Shown here: positions 46,720-57,465 of the stretch, one piece after another
Position numbering within the stretch: position 1 is the first letter of the stretch
Layout: each line of letters starts with the position of its first letter
DNA from: Microbacterium terricola
GTDB taxonomy: Bacteria; Actinomycetota; Actinomycetes; Actinomycetales; Microbacteriaceae
NCBI RefSeq assembly: GCF_027943945.1
Contig: NZ_AP027141.1
Span: 1 to 64,000, forward strand
DNA: 64,000 nt
Direction: 5' to 3'
The notes under the pieces: generated by a model
The model's database searches: none
The model's input: only the letters and a program-made list of their open reading frames with translations
What the model was told of the DNA's origin: nothing
Translations under genes and position numbers: made by a program

Positions 46720-49656
46720 ATGCTCATCCTGCTCGGCGTGTTCGCGGTCGTTCCGGTCGCGCTCCCGTCGCTGGTCCGCCGGATAGGCGCGCGCGCGTTC
46801 TACGTCGCGGCCCTCGTCCCGATCGCGGCGTTCGTGCACACCGCCTGGCTCACCCCGGCCGTGCTGAGCGGCAGCATCCCGTTCGAGGCGTACGACTGGA
46901 TCCGCCCGCTCGGCATCCAGCTGTCGATGCGGATGGACACGCTCGCCTGGGTGATGGCGCTGATCGTCACGGGCGTCGGCGCGCTGGTGATGATCTACTG
47001 CCGCTCGTACTTCCGCGGGAAGGACGAGGGCCTCGGCCAGTTCTCGGCGGTGCTGCTCGCCTTCGCCGGCGCGATGTACGGGCTGGTGCTCACCGACGAC
47101 ATCGTCGTGCTGGTGATGTTCTGGGAGCTCACGAGCGTCCTGTCGTACCTGCTCATCGGCTACTACAACCGCCGTGCCGCGAGTCGCCGCGCCGCTCTGC
47201 AGGCCCTGCAGGTCACGACGCTCGGCGGCCTGGTCATGCTCATCGGCGTGGTGCTGCTCGTGGTGCAGGCCGGCACCTCGAGCCTGTCGACGATCCTCGC
47301 CGAGACGCCGACCGGCGCCGTCGTCGACGCGGCCCTGGTGCTGATCCTCGTCGGCGCGCTCAGCAAGTCCGCGATCTTCCCGTTCCACTTCTGGCTGCCC
47401 GGCGCGATGGCCGCGCCCACTCCGGTGAGCGCGTACCTGCACGCGGCCGCCATGGTCAAGGCGGGCATCTACCTCATCGCCCTGTTCGCACCCGCCTACG
47501 CCGAGTCGCCGGTGTGGCGGCCGATCGTGATCGGGCTCGGCGCATTCACGATGCTGCTCGGCGGGGTGCAGGCACTGCGCGAGACCGACCTCAAGCGCAT
47601 CCTGGCGTTCGGCACCGTCAGCCAGCTGGGTCTGCTCACCGTGGTGCTCGGCTACGGCACCCGCGATGCCGCCCTCGCCGGCATCGCCCTGCTCATCAGC
47701 CACGCCCTCTTCAAGTCGGCGCTGTTCCTCGTCGTCGGCATCATCGACCGTCAGCTCTCCACCCGTGACATCGGAGAGCTCAGCGGCGTGGGCCGGCAGG
47801 CGCCGACCCTCGCCGTGTTCTCGGCGCTCGCGGTCGCCTCGATGGCCGGGGTCATCCCGACGCTCGGATTCGTGGCGAAGGAGGGGGCGCTGACCGCCCT
47901 CCTCCACGAGGCGTCCGGCGGTGCCGCTTGGGCGATCGTCGCGGTGATCGCGGTCACGCTCGGGTCGATGCTGACAGCGGCATACGGCATCCGCTTCGTC
48001 TGGGGCGCGTTCTGGACGAAGAAGGATGCTGCCGGCGCAGCCCTTCCGCCGACCGCCTGGCCCGACCCGCCGTTCTCGTTCTTCGTCTCCCCGGTGCTGC
48101 TCTCCTCACTCGGCGTGATCGCCGGCTTCGCGACCGCACCGCTCGACGCCGCACTGGCCACCTACGCCGACACGGCACCTGCGGCCAGCGCGGGCGTGGC
48201 CGCACCGGAGCATGTCTCGCACCTCGCCCTCTGGCACGGCTTCGAACCCGCACTGTGGATCTCGATCGCCACCCTTGTCATCGGCGCGGCTCTGTTCGGC
48301 CTCACCGCGAAGGCGACCTGGAGCCGCCGCCTCCTGCCGTTCACGGCCGCCGACGTGTACAACGCGGCACTGCGCGGCATCGCGCGACTGTCGGTCATCA
48401 CGACGAGCTTCACCCAGCGCGGCTCGCTGCCGGTCTACGTGGGCACGATCTTCGTGGTGTTCGTCGCTGCGGAGGGCACCGCCCTGCTCGCCGGCTCGGA
48501 CTGGCGGGCCGATCTCGCCGCCTTCCACACGCCGATGCAGCTGGTGGTCGCGCCGATCATGATCGTCGCCGGCCTCATCGCGGTGCGGGCGCGCAAGCGC
48601 TACACCGGCGTCGTGCTGGTGTCGGTCACCGGCCTCGGCATGGTCATCCTCTTCGCGACCAGCGGTGCGCCCGACCTCGCGCTGACGCAGATCCTCGTCG
48701 AGACCGTCACCCTGGTTGCGTTCGCGCTCGTGCTGCGGCGCATCCCCGCCCGCATGGGCGAGCACAACGCGTCGGTGTGGCCGGTGGCCCGTGCCGTGCT
48801 CGCCGGGGCGGTCGGGCTCACCATGGCGATGGTCGCGATCGTGGCCACCGCCGCGCGCGAGGCGGCGCCGATCTCGGGCTCGTTCGCCGACCTCGCCTAC
48901 GAGATCGGGCACGGCAAGAACGTGGTCAATGTCGCCCTCGTCGACCTGCGCGGGTGGGACACGATGGGCGAGCTGTCCGTGCTCATCCTCGCCGCGACGG
49001 GAGTCGCGTCGCTCGTGTTCGTGACGCATCGCGCCGACACCCTCTCGACATTGAACGCGCTGCCGAGCGAGCTGCCGCGCGACCGCCGGCCCCTCATCGA
49101 GACTGCGGACGGGATCCGGCCGCGCGGTGAGGGCGGCAGCCGGCGGATGGCCTGGCTCGTCGGCGGTCAGCGCGTCGATCCGGCGAACCGCTCGATCATG
49201 CTCGAGGTCGTCGTGCGGATCCTCTTCCACACCATCATCGTCGTCTCGCTCTATCTGCTGTTCGCCGGCCACAACCTGCCGGGCGGCGGGTTCGCGGGCG
49301 GACTGGTCGCGGGCATGGCGCTCGTGATGCGCTACGTCGCGGGCGGCCCCTACGAGCTCGGCGCCGCCGCGCCGACCGACGCCGGCCGGCTGCTGGGGGC
49401 GGGCATGGCGCTCGCCGTGGCGACCGCCGTCGTGCCCATCTTCTTCGGACAGGCGCCGCTGACGAGCGTCTTCATCGAGGCGGACCTCCCGGTCATCGGC
49501 CACGTCGAGTTCGTCACGTCCACCCTCTTCGACATCGGCGTGTACCTCGTCGTGATCGGCCTCGTGCTCGACGTGCTGCGCAGCCTCGGGGCCGAGGTCG
49601 ACCGTCAGGCGCACGAGCTGCGCGAGACCGGACCCCGGGCGGGGGTGGGCGTCTGA
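46720..49656 (+). CDS. mrpA: Na+/H+ antiporter subunit A with fused MrpB domain
   Basis: 978 residues with over twenty hydrophobic segments. The first part is NuoL/MrpA-like (MIYCRSYFRGKDEGLGQF, FPFHFWLPGAMAAPTPVSAYLH, LKRILAFGTVSQLG). The last ~180 residues match MrpB, with LYLLFAGHNLPGGGFAGGL. This is the large subunit of the multi-subunit Mrp antiporter, related to complex I. The fused form is known in Actinobacteria. It is the first gene of the operon, with GAGGAGG before ATG 46720; the next ATG overlaps its stop. Confidence 0.94.
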   Translation: MLILLGVFAVVPVALPSLVRRIGARAFYVAALVPIAAFVHTAWLTPAVLSGSIPFEAYDWIRPLGIQLSMRMDTLAWVMALIVTGVGALVMIYCRSYFRGKDEGLGQFSAVLLAFAGAMYGLVLTDDIVVLVMFWELTSVLSYLLIGYYNRRAASRRAALQALQVTTLGGLVMLIGVVLLVVQAGTSSLSTILAETPTGAVVDAALVLILVGALSKSAIFPFHFWLPGAMAAPTPVSAYLHAAAMVKAGIYLIALFAPAYAESPVWRPIVIGLGAFTMLLGGVQALRETDLKRILAFGTVSQLGLLTVVLGYGTRDAALAGIALLISHALFKSALFLVVGIIDRQLSTRDIGELSGVGRQAPTLAVFSALAVASMAGVIPTLGFVAKEGALTALLHEASGGAAWAIVAVIAVTLGSMLTAAYGIRFVWGAFWTKKDAAGAALPPTAWPDPPFSFFVSPVLLSSLGVIAGFATAPLDAALATYADTAPAASAGVAAPEHVSHLALWHGFEPALWISIATLVIGAALFGLTAKATWSRRLLPFTAADVYNAALRGIARLSVITTSFTQRGSLPVYVGTIFVVFVAAEGTALLAGSDWRADLAAFHTPMQLVVAPIMIVAGLIAVRARKRYTGVVLVSVTGLGMVILFATSGAPDLALTQILVETVTLVAFALVLRRIPARMGEHNASVWPVARAVLAGAVGLTMAMVAIVATAAREAAPISGSFADLAYEIGHGKNVVNVALVDLRGWDTMGELSVLILAATGVASLVFVTHRADTLSTLNALPSELPRDRRPLIETADGIRPRGEGGSRRMAWLVGGQRVDPANRSIMLEVVVRILFHTIIVVSLYLLFAGHNLPGGGFAGGLVAGMALVMRYVAGGPYELGAAAPTDAGRLLGAGMALAVATAVVPIFFGQAPLTSVFIEADLPVIGHVEFVTSTLFDIGVYLVVIGLVLDVLRSLGAEVDRQAHELRETGPRAGVGV

Positions 49657-50195
49657 TGCAGGCATCCGCCATCCTCATCGTCATCATGGCCGTGCTGTTC
49701 GCGTGCGGCGTCTACGCGATGCTCGAGCGCAGCCTCACCCGGGTGCTGATCGGCTTCCTGCTCCTCGGCAACGCGGCGAACCTGCTGCTGCTGATCGTGA
49801 TGGGCGCGCCGGGCGTGGCCCCCTTCTTCGGCTCAGCCGACCCCGCCGACATGAGCGACCCGCTGCCGCAGGCGCTGACACTCACCGCCATCGTCATCAC
49901 GTTCGCCGTGTCGGCGTTCCTGCTCGCCCTGATCTACCGCTCGTGGCAGCTCGGCCAGGCCGACACCGTCGAGGACGACGAGGCCGACGCCGCCGTGCGC
50001 GCGCGGGCGACCCAGGCCGAGGAGTCCATGGACGACGAGACCGGCATCGAGGACGAGGACGACGACGCGACGAGTGACTTCGTGGGGGTCGACACCGCCC
50101 CCATCACCGTGCTGAGCAGTCGCGACGTCCCGGGTGTCCGCGACGACGCGCCCGTCGACGAGGCCGACCGGCCGCGCGGGGGTGAGGACGCATGA
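49656..50195 (+). CDS. mrpC: Na+/H+ antiporter subunit C
   Basis: 179 residues; a NuoK-like core with three membrane segments in the first ~105 residues (LIGFLLLGNAANLLLLIVMG, PLPQALTLTAIVITFAVSAF). The C-terminal ~75 residues are an acidic extension (TGIEDEDDDATSDF) not needed for the fold. It overlaps both neighbours. Confidence 0.93.
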   Translation: MQASAILIVIMAVLFACGVYAMLERSLTRVLIGFLLLGNAANLLLLIVMGAPGVAPFFGSADPADMSDPLPQALTLTAIVITFAVSAFLLALIYRSWQLGQADTVEDDEADAAVRARATQAEESMDDETGIEDEDDDATSDFVGVDTAPITVLSSRDVPGVRDDAPVDEADRPRGGEDA

Positions 50196-51748
50196 ACTCG
50201 CTCGTCCCGCTTCTGGTCACCCTGCCCCTGCTCGGCGCCGCCATCGCGCTGATCGCCGGGCGGCACCGGCGCACGCAGGTGGTGGTCTCGGTCACGACGC
50301 TGACGCTCGTGACGGTGATCGCCAGCATCCTGCTCGTCGCCGTCGATGCCGCGGACGCGCCGATCGCCGTCTCGGTCGGAGGCTGGCCGGTGCCGTTCGG
50401 CATCGTGCTCTACGTCGACCGGCTCTCGGCACTGCTGGTCGTCGTCTCGAGCGTCGTGCTGCTCGCGGTGCTGCTCTTCTCGGTCGGCCAGGGCGCGGCA
50501 GACGGCGACGACGAGACCCCGGTGTCGATCTTCCACCCGTCGTACCTCATCCTCGGCGCCGGCATCTTCACCGCGTTCATCGCGGGCGACCTGTTCAACC
50601 TCTACGTCGGCTTCGAGATCCTGCTGGTCGCGTCGTACGTGCTCATCACGCTCGGCAGCACCGAGTCGCGCATCCGCACCGGCGTCGTCTACATCGTCGT
50701 CTCGCTCGTCTCGTCGATCCTGTTCCTGGCCGCGATCGCGGTGATCTACGGCGCGCTCGGCACGGTGAACATGGCGCAGATCGCGGAGCGCATGGTCGAG
50801 CTGCCGCAGGACATCCAGCTCGTGCTGCACCTGCTCCTGCTGCTCGCGTTCAGCATCAAGGCGGCCGTGTTCCCGCTGTCGTTCTGGCTGCCCGACTCGT
50901 ACCCGACCGCTCCTGCGCCGGTGACCGCGGTCTTCGCGGGCTTGCTGACGAAGGTCGGCGTGTACGCGCTGATCCGCACGGAGACGCAGCTGTTCAGCGA
51001 CAGCGACGTCAACATCCTGCTGATGGTGATCGCCCTGGCCACCATGATCGTCGGCGTGCTCGGCGCCGTCGCGCAGGCGGAGCTGAAACGCATCCTGTCG
51101 TTCACCCTGGTCAGCCACGTCGGCTACATGGTGTTCGGAATCGCCGTCGCCACCCCCGAGGCGATCGGCGCGACCATCTACTACATGGTCCACCACATCG
51201 TCGTGCAGACCACCCTGTTCCTCGCCGTCGGTCTCATCGAGCGACGGGCGGGCTCGACCTCGATCCTGCGGGTGAAGGGCCTGATGCGCGCCGCCCCGAT
51301 CATCGCCGTGCTCTACTTCATCCCCGCGATCAACCTGGGCGGGCTGCCCCCCTTCTCCGGCTTCATCGGCAAGTTCGCGCTCTTCGACGCGGCGGCCGAG
51401 GTCGGCACCCCGATCATGATCGTGATGCTCGTCGGCGGCATCGTCACTTCGCTGCTCACCCTCTACGCCCTCATGCGCGCGTGGAACCTGTCGTTCTGGC
51501 GCGAGGAGGACGACTCGGCCGAGACCGAGGCGCGCATCTCGTACCTGGGCGATGCGCCGGCGGCGGGCGACGAGTCGGACCGCCGGGTCATCCCGCGCAT
51601 CATGACCTCGGCGACCGCCGGCATGGTGACGCTGACCATCGCGCTCACCGTCTTCGCCGGGCCGCTCTACGACGTGTGCGCGCGGATCGGCGACACGATC
51701 CTGCAGCCGGTGACGCTGGTGCAGCTGGATCAGGAGGCGGCAGAGTGA
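50192..51748 (+). CDS. mrpD: Na+/H+ antiporter subunit D
   Basis: 518 residues, NuoN/MrpD-like with about 14 membrane segments. Motifs include FPLSFWLPDSYPTAPAPVTA and LKRILSFTLVSHVGYM, the proton-path region with conserved Lys and Glu residues. Start overlaps mrpC stop; its stop overlaps the GTG of mrpE. Confidence 0.94.
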   Translation: MNSLVPLLVTLPLLGAAIALIAGRHRRTQVVVSVTTLTLVTVIASILLVAVDAADAPIAVSVGGWPVPFGIVLYVDRLSALLVVVSSVVLLAVLLFSVGQGAADGDDETPVSIFHPSYLILGAGIFTAFIAGDLFNLYVGFEILLVASYVLITLGSTESRIRTGVVYIVVSLVSSILFLAAIAVIYGALGTVNMAQIAERMVELPQDIQLVLHLLLLLAFSIKAAVFPLSFWLPDSYPTAPAPVTAVFAGLLTKVGVYALIRTETQLFSDSDVNILLMVIALATMIVGVLGAVAQAELKRILSFTLVSHVGYMVFGIAVATPEAIGATIYYMVHHIVVQTTLFLAVGLIERRAGSTSILRVKGLMRAAPIIAVLYFIPAINLGGLPPFSGFIGKFALFDAAAEVGTPIMIVMLVGGIVTSLLTLYALMRAWNLSFWREEDDSAETEARISYLGDAPAAGDESDRRVIPRIMTSATAGMVTLTIALTVFAGPLYDVCARIGDTILQPVTLVQLDQEAAE

Positions 51749-52314
51749 CCCCCGACTTCCGCCACACCCCCCGCACCGTCGCCACCCAGGCGTGGCGCCA
51801 GCTGCCGTTCGTCATCTGGCTCATCGCGCTGTGGATGCTGCTGTGGGCTCAGTTCACGTGGCTCTCGCTTCTGACCGGGATCGTGGTGGCCCTGTTCGTC
51901 ACCCGGATCTTCCGGCTGCCGCCGGTGGAGCTGTCCGGCCGGGTCAACCTCTGGCGCGGACTCCTGTTCGTGCTGTCGTTCCTCGGGTCGGTCGTGCACG
52001 GCTCGATGCTGGTCGCCTGGCAGGTGCTCGACTGGCGGCGCCAGCCGGGCACGGCGATCATCGCGGTGCCCCTCGTGACCGACGACGACCTGATCATGAC
52101 CCACGTGGCGGTCACCGCATCCCTCATCCCCGGCTCGCTCATCGTCGACGCTGACCGCGACCGTCGCGTGCTGTTCCTGCACGTCATCGGGGTGCGCGAT
52201 CAGCGCGACGTCGAGCGCCAGCGCCGCAGCGTGCTGCAGTGGGAGCGGCGCATCGTGATGGCGGTCGGCTCGCGCGCGCAGGTGGCCGCGATGCAGGGCG
52301 GGGGTGCACGATGA
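51745..52314 (+). CDS. mrpE: Na+/H+ antiporter subunit E
   Basis: 189 residues. Two to three N-terminal membrane segments are followed by a cytoplasmic domain with the family pattern LIMTHVAVTASLIPGSLIVD and DRRVLFLHVIGV. GTG 51745 overlaps the mrpD stop (GTGA), giving MTPDFRHTPRTVATQAW. It overlaps mrpF by 4 bp. Confidence 0.92.
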   Translation: MTPDFRHTPRTVATQAWRQLPFVIWLIALWMLLWAQFTWLSLLTGIVVALFVTRIFRLPPVELSGRVNLWRGLLFVLSFLGSVVHGSMLVAWQVLDWRRQPGTAIIAVPLVTDDDLIMTHVAVTASLIPGSLIVDADRDRRVLFLHVIGVRDQRDVERQRRSVLQWERRIVMAVGSRAQVAAMQGGGAR

Positions 52315-52577
52315 GCTTCCTGCTGCCGGCGATCTACGTCGTGTTCTCGGTGGCCGCGCTGCTCACGGTCATCAAGATCGTGGTCGGGCCGTCGATCCTC
52401 GACCGCGCGGTCGCCTCGGACGTGCTGCTGACGCTCGTCATGTGCGTGCTCGGCGCCGAGATGGCGATCAACCACCACACGCGCACGCTGCCGGTGCTGC
52501 TGATCATCGCGGCGGTCGGCGTGTTCGGCTCGATCTCGATCGCGCGTTTCGTGGCCAGGAAGGACACCGAGCGATGA
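52311..52577 (+). CDS. mrpF: Na+/H+ antiporter subunit F
   Basis: 88 residues with three membrane segments, including KIVVGPSILDRAVASDVLL, the MrpF signature, and VGVFGSISIARFVAR near the end. ATG 52311 overlaps the mrpE stop and the gene overlaps mrpG. Confidence 0.93.
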   Translation: MSFLLPAIYVVFSVAALLTVIKIVVGPSILDRAVASDVLLTLVMCVLGAEMAINHHTRTLPVLLIIAAVGVFGSISIARFVARKDTER

Positions 52578-52936
52578 ACCCGGATGCTGTCATCGACGTC
52601 GCGGTGGGCGTCTTGATCCTCGTGGGCGCGCTACTGTGCCTCACCGCCGCGATCGGGCTGCTGCGGTTCCGCGACGTGCCGACCCGCCTGCACGCCGCGA
52701 CCAAGCCGCAGGTGCTCGGGCTCGTGCTGATCTGCCTCGCGATCGCGCTGTCGATGCGTTCGTGGCAGGTCGTGGCGTTCCTGGTGCCGGTCGTGATGAT
52801 CCAGTTCGCGACCGCGCCGCTGTCGGCGCACATGGTGGGCCGGCAGGCCTACCGCAACGGCACCATCGACGAGCGGTCGCTGGTCGTCGACGAGCTCGCG
52901 GACTCCCGCCGCACACCCCCCGCCGCCGGCGGCTGA
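52574..52936 (+). CDS. mrpG: Na+/H+ antiporter subunit G
   Basis: 120 residues with three membrane segments and the MrpG signature GLLRFRDVPTRLHAATKPQ (about 28-46). ATG 52574 overlaps the mrpF stop. Last gene of the Mrp operon, which is therefore complete (A-B fusion, C, D, E, F, G). The operon exports Na+ in exchange for protons and supports pH and salt tolerance. Confidence 0.93.
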   Translation: MNPDAVIDVAVGVLILVGALLCLTAAIGLLRFRDVPTRLHAATKPQVLGLVLICLAIALSMRSWQVVAFLVPVVMIQFATAPLSAHMVGRQAYRNGTIDERSLVVDELADSRRTPPAAGG

Positions 52937-52947
52937 GGCCGCGCTCT

Positions 52948-53053
52948 GCGCCAGTTCCCTGCATCTGCGCCACCGATCAGTGGAGCGGATGCTGCGAACT
53001 GGCGCGGCTGCGAAAGCGCGCGGCTCGTTGAGCGAGCGCAGCGAGACGAAACG
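52948..53053. repeat. Large hairpin and dispersed-type repeat between convergent genes
   Basis: GCGCCAGTT (52948-52956) pairs with AACTGGCGC (52997-53005). Inside, GCATC pairs with GATGC and CCAC with GTGG, making one long imperfect hairpin. Next to it, 53024-53053 carries the CGTTGAGCGAGCGCAGCGAG-type sequence that I recall as a frequent intergenic repeat in Microbacteriaceae. The pair probably terminates both mrpG and the acylase gene. Confidence 0.6.
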
Positions 53054-53061
53054 TCGGGCCG

Positions 53062-55680
53062 CTACTCCGCGGGGGTGAGGGTCAGGGTGTTCGTGGTCGC
53101 GGCGGCGACGGCCTCGGGGGAGAACGCCCAGGGCGTCAGCTCCGCCTTCTGCCACGACGCGGTCTGGTCGACGTAGTTCGGGTGGAAGGTGTGCCCGCTC
53201 GTGCCGGTCAGGTGGTTCCACCGTGACGCGTCGAGGTCCGAGAGGTCGACGACCATGCGCATCGACGGCACCGTGATGGTCGAGAAGTCGCTCCCGATGT
53301 CCCACCCGGTCGCGTTCGCGACGGACGATCCGCCGCCCACCTCGAACGGCCCGCGGTTGAACAGCCACTCGATCGGAGCGATCCCGCTCGCGCCGAACGT
53401 GTCGCTGGCGAGATTCAGCGCGTGCAGCGATCCCCAGCTCCAGTTCGCCGGCGCCTCGCCCTGCAGGTCGACCAGCCGGTCGTACGCTCCCTCGGCGCTG
53501 GCGGCCAGCATCCCGTCCATGTCCTCGACGTCGATGCCGGCGTTCGTCCACCACGGCGACGACGGGTCGCCCATCAGCGCGTCCACCACGAGGAACAGAC
53601 GGCCTTGGCCGACGAGCGGCGCCGGCGTCTCGCGCCCGCGCACGAACAGGTTCTGCACCAGCTCGTCCCACAGCACGTTGGCGTACGCGGCAGCGGCCGA
53701 GTCCGCATCGTTCTGCGCATCCCACGCCTGCAGCAGGTCGAGCGCGGCGTCGGTGCCGGCGTCGTCGGTGCGCAGGTCGGCGTAGGCGGCGATCAGCCGC
53801 TTGCCCATCCAGAACTCGTTGTCGGCCTGGATGTCGCGCATGTCGTCGGCGGTGAGCTTGCCCATCGCCGCCTTGCGCTCGATCAGATCGACGATGCGGG
53901 CCGCGCGCCAGCCGTAGTCCCAGTCGCGCGTGAGGAAATGCTCGTAGTCGTCGCCGACGATCGCGTTGTTGGCGGTGACGATGTAGCCCGAGTCGGGGTT
54001 GTACGACACCGGCAGCTCGTCGAACGCGATGTACCCCCGCCAGTCGTAGTCCGACAGCCAACCCGGCTGAGGCATCGACCCGTCGCCGACGCCGCGGATC
54101 GGCAGCCGACCCGGCGTCTGGTAGCCGATGTTGCCCTCGATGTCGGCGTAGATCAGGTTCTGCGCCGGCACGTCGAACAGCTGCGCCGCCGCCCGGAACC
54201 CGGTGAAGTCCTGCGCCGTGTTCAGCGCGAAGATCGCCTCGGCCGTCGTACCGACCTGCAGTGCGGTCCACTGGAGGCTGACCGCATCCTCTCCCTCGGG
54301 AGTCCGCGCAGGCTCAGCCTCGACGCCCTCGGTCCCGACCTTCGGGTCGCCCGCGATCGCATCGAAGTCGGCGGTGAGGCCCGACACGATCGGACCGTGC
54401 ACGGTCGAGCGGATCTCCAGCTCGACGTCGTCGCCGCCCGCGACCTTCAGCGTCTCGGTGCGCACATCGAGAGGCACGAGCTCGCCATCGCGCCAGTACT
54501 GGTCGCCCTGCACCTTCTCGACGTACAGGTCGGTGACATCGGTGGTGAGGTTGGTGAAGCCCCAGGCGATGTGCGCGTTGTGGCCGATGACGACACCGGG
54601 CATGCCCGAGAAGCTGAAGCCGGCCACGTCGAACGGGCAGTCCGTCGCCACCGTGCGGCACTTCAGGCCGACCTGGTGCCAGACGCTCGGCAGCGCCGCG
54701 CCGAGGTGCGGGTCGTTGGCCAGCAGGGGCAGCCCACTGTCGGTGAGGTCGCCCGAGACCACCCACGAGTTCGATCCGATGCCCTCGCCGGCATCCCCCA
54801 CGAGAGCGCCGACCGCCTCGATGACGCTGCCCACCTCGGTCCAGGAGATGGATGCTGTCGCCACCTGCGCGTCGTCCGGTGCGGCCGTCGCGCTCGCCGG
54901 CTGCGCCAGATCGGAGATCGTCGGCACGATCACGGGGTTCTTGTCGAACGGGTAGGTCGGGTACAGCTCGGTGAGCTGGTCGGCGGTGTAGCTCTGCGCG
55001 GCGATCGCGCGCTCCGACTCGGTCTCGACGTTGGAGCGGAGGTCCCAGGCCATCGCCTTCAGCCAGGCGACTGAGTCGGCGGGCGTCCACGGCTCGATCT
55101 CGTAGTCGGCGTTCTGCAGCCCCAGCACCGCGTACTCGAACGAGGCATCGGCGCCGTCGTGGTCGGCCAGGTAGGCGTTCACGCCTTCTGCGTACGCGTC
55201 GTAGTAGCTGCGGGTCGTCTCGTCGAGCGCTTCCACCTCCTGCTCGGCGATCTCACGCCAGCCGAGCGTGCGGAGGAAGCTGTCGGTGCTGAGCTGCGAT
55301 TCGCCGAACAGCTCCGACAGGCGACCGCTGGTGACGTGCCGGCGGAAGTCCATCTCCCAGAAGCGGTCCTGCGCATGCACGAAGCCCTGCGCGAAGAAGA
55401 GGTCGTGCGTGCTCCCGGCGGTGATGGTGGGGATGCCGAGCACGTCGCGCTGGACGGTCACCTCGTCGGCCAGGCCCGCGGCGGCGATCGTGCCGTCGAG
55501 CTGTGGGAACGAGCGCTGGATCGTGAAGGCGACGGTGCCTGCACCGATGAGGGCGATCACGATGACACCGGCGATCAGGCTGAAGAGGCTGATGCCGACG
55601 ATGCGGCCGATCGAGCGCTTCTTGACCGGCTCGGTCTCGCCGTCGGCGAGCGGGGTCGGCGCGGTGGCGGTCTTCGACAT
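53062..55680 (-). CDS. Penicillin acylase family protein
   Basis: 872-residue Ntn-hydrolase precursor anchored by an N-terminal transmembrane helix (about 28-52). The family start of the alpha chain is VQRDVLGIPTITAGSTHDLFFAQGFVHAQDRFWEMDF (several short motifs in sequence). Ser303 in GSNSWVVSG would become the N-terminal nucleophile of the beta chain after self-cleavage. Relatives hydrolyse amide bonds of penicillins or acyl-homoserine lactones; the substrate here is unknown. ATG 55680 (MSKTATAP). Confidence 0.9.
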   Translation of the reverse strand: MSKTATAPTPLADGETEPVKKRSIGRIVGISLFSLIAGVIVIALIGAGTVAFTIQRSFPQLDGTIAAAGLADEVTVQRDVLGIPTITAGSTHDLFFAQGFVHAQDRFWEMDFRRHVTSGRLSELFGESQLSTDSFLRTLGWREIAEQEVEALDETTRSYYDAYAEGVNAYLADHDGADASFEYAVLGLQNADYEIEPWTPADSVAWLKAMAWDLRSNVETESERAIAAQSYTADQLTELYPTYPFDKNPVIVPTISDLAQPASATAAPDDAQVATASISWTEVGSVIEAVGALVGDAGEGIGSNSWVVSGDLTDSGLPLLANDPHLGAALPSVWHQVGLKCRTVATDCPFDVAGFSFSGMPGVVIGHNAHIAWGFTNLTTDVTDLYVEKVQGDQYWRDGELVPLDVRTETLKVAGGDDVELEIRSTVHGPIVSGLTADFDAIAGDPKVGTEGVEAEPARTPEGEDAVSLQWTALQVGTTAEAIFALNTAQDFTGFRAAAQLFDVPAQNLIYADIEGNIGYQTPGRLPIRGVGDGSMPQPGWLSDYDWRGYIAFDELPVSYNPDSGYIVTANNAIVGDDYEHFLTRDWDYGWRAARIVDLIERKAAMGKLTADDMRDIQADNEFWMGKRLIAAYADLRTDDAGTDAALDLLQAWDAQNDADSAAAAYANVLWDELVQNLFVRGRETPAPLVGQGRLFLVVDALMGDPSSPWWTNAGIDVEDMDGMLAASAEGAYDRLVDLQGEAPANWSWGSLHALNLASDTFGASGIAPIEWLFNRGPFEVGGGSSVANATGWDIGSDFSTITVPSMRMVVDLSDLDASRWNHLTGTSGHTFHPNYVDQTASWQKAELTPWAFSPEAVAAATTNTLTLTPAE

Positions 55681-55819
55681 TGAAGTGCTTATCCGTTCTC
55701 GGCACGCCGTGGCGGACACGGCGAGTCTCAGTTCCACCCTTTCGGGTCGGGTGGGCTGTCACGAATCGTAACGCGCACCTGCGCGCAAGCCCGAATCGCG
55801 CTCGCTTTTACCCGGTGCG

Positions 55820-57271
<1,452 letters not shown>

Positions 57272-57465
57272 CTACTGAGCCGGTCTCCCGCGGCCCTGCG
57301 CGGTCCGTGGCGGGGTCGTGGTGTGGGACCTCAACGGCGCGCAGAGGACGGGCGACTGTGGCATGTTGCCCAAAAGTTACTCCCGCCGATGTTACGGGTG
57401 TGGCTAACCTGACAAAGGGGGGAAGGAAGAGCGCCCCTCATTCTCGGTGACAGCGGAGGCGGCAA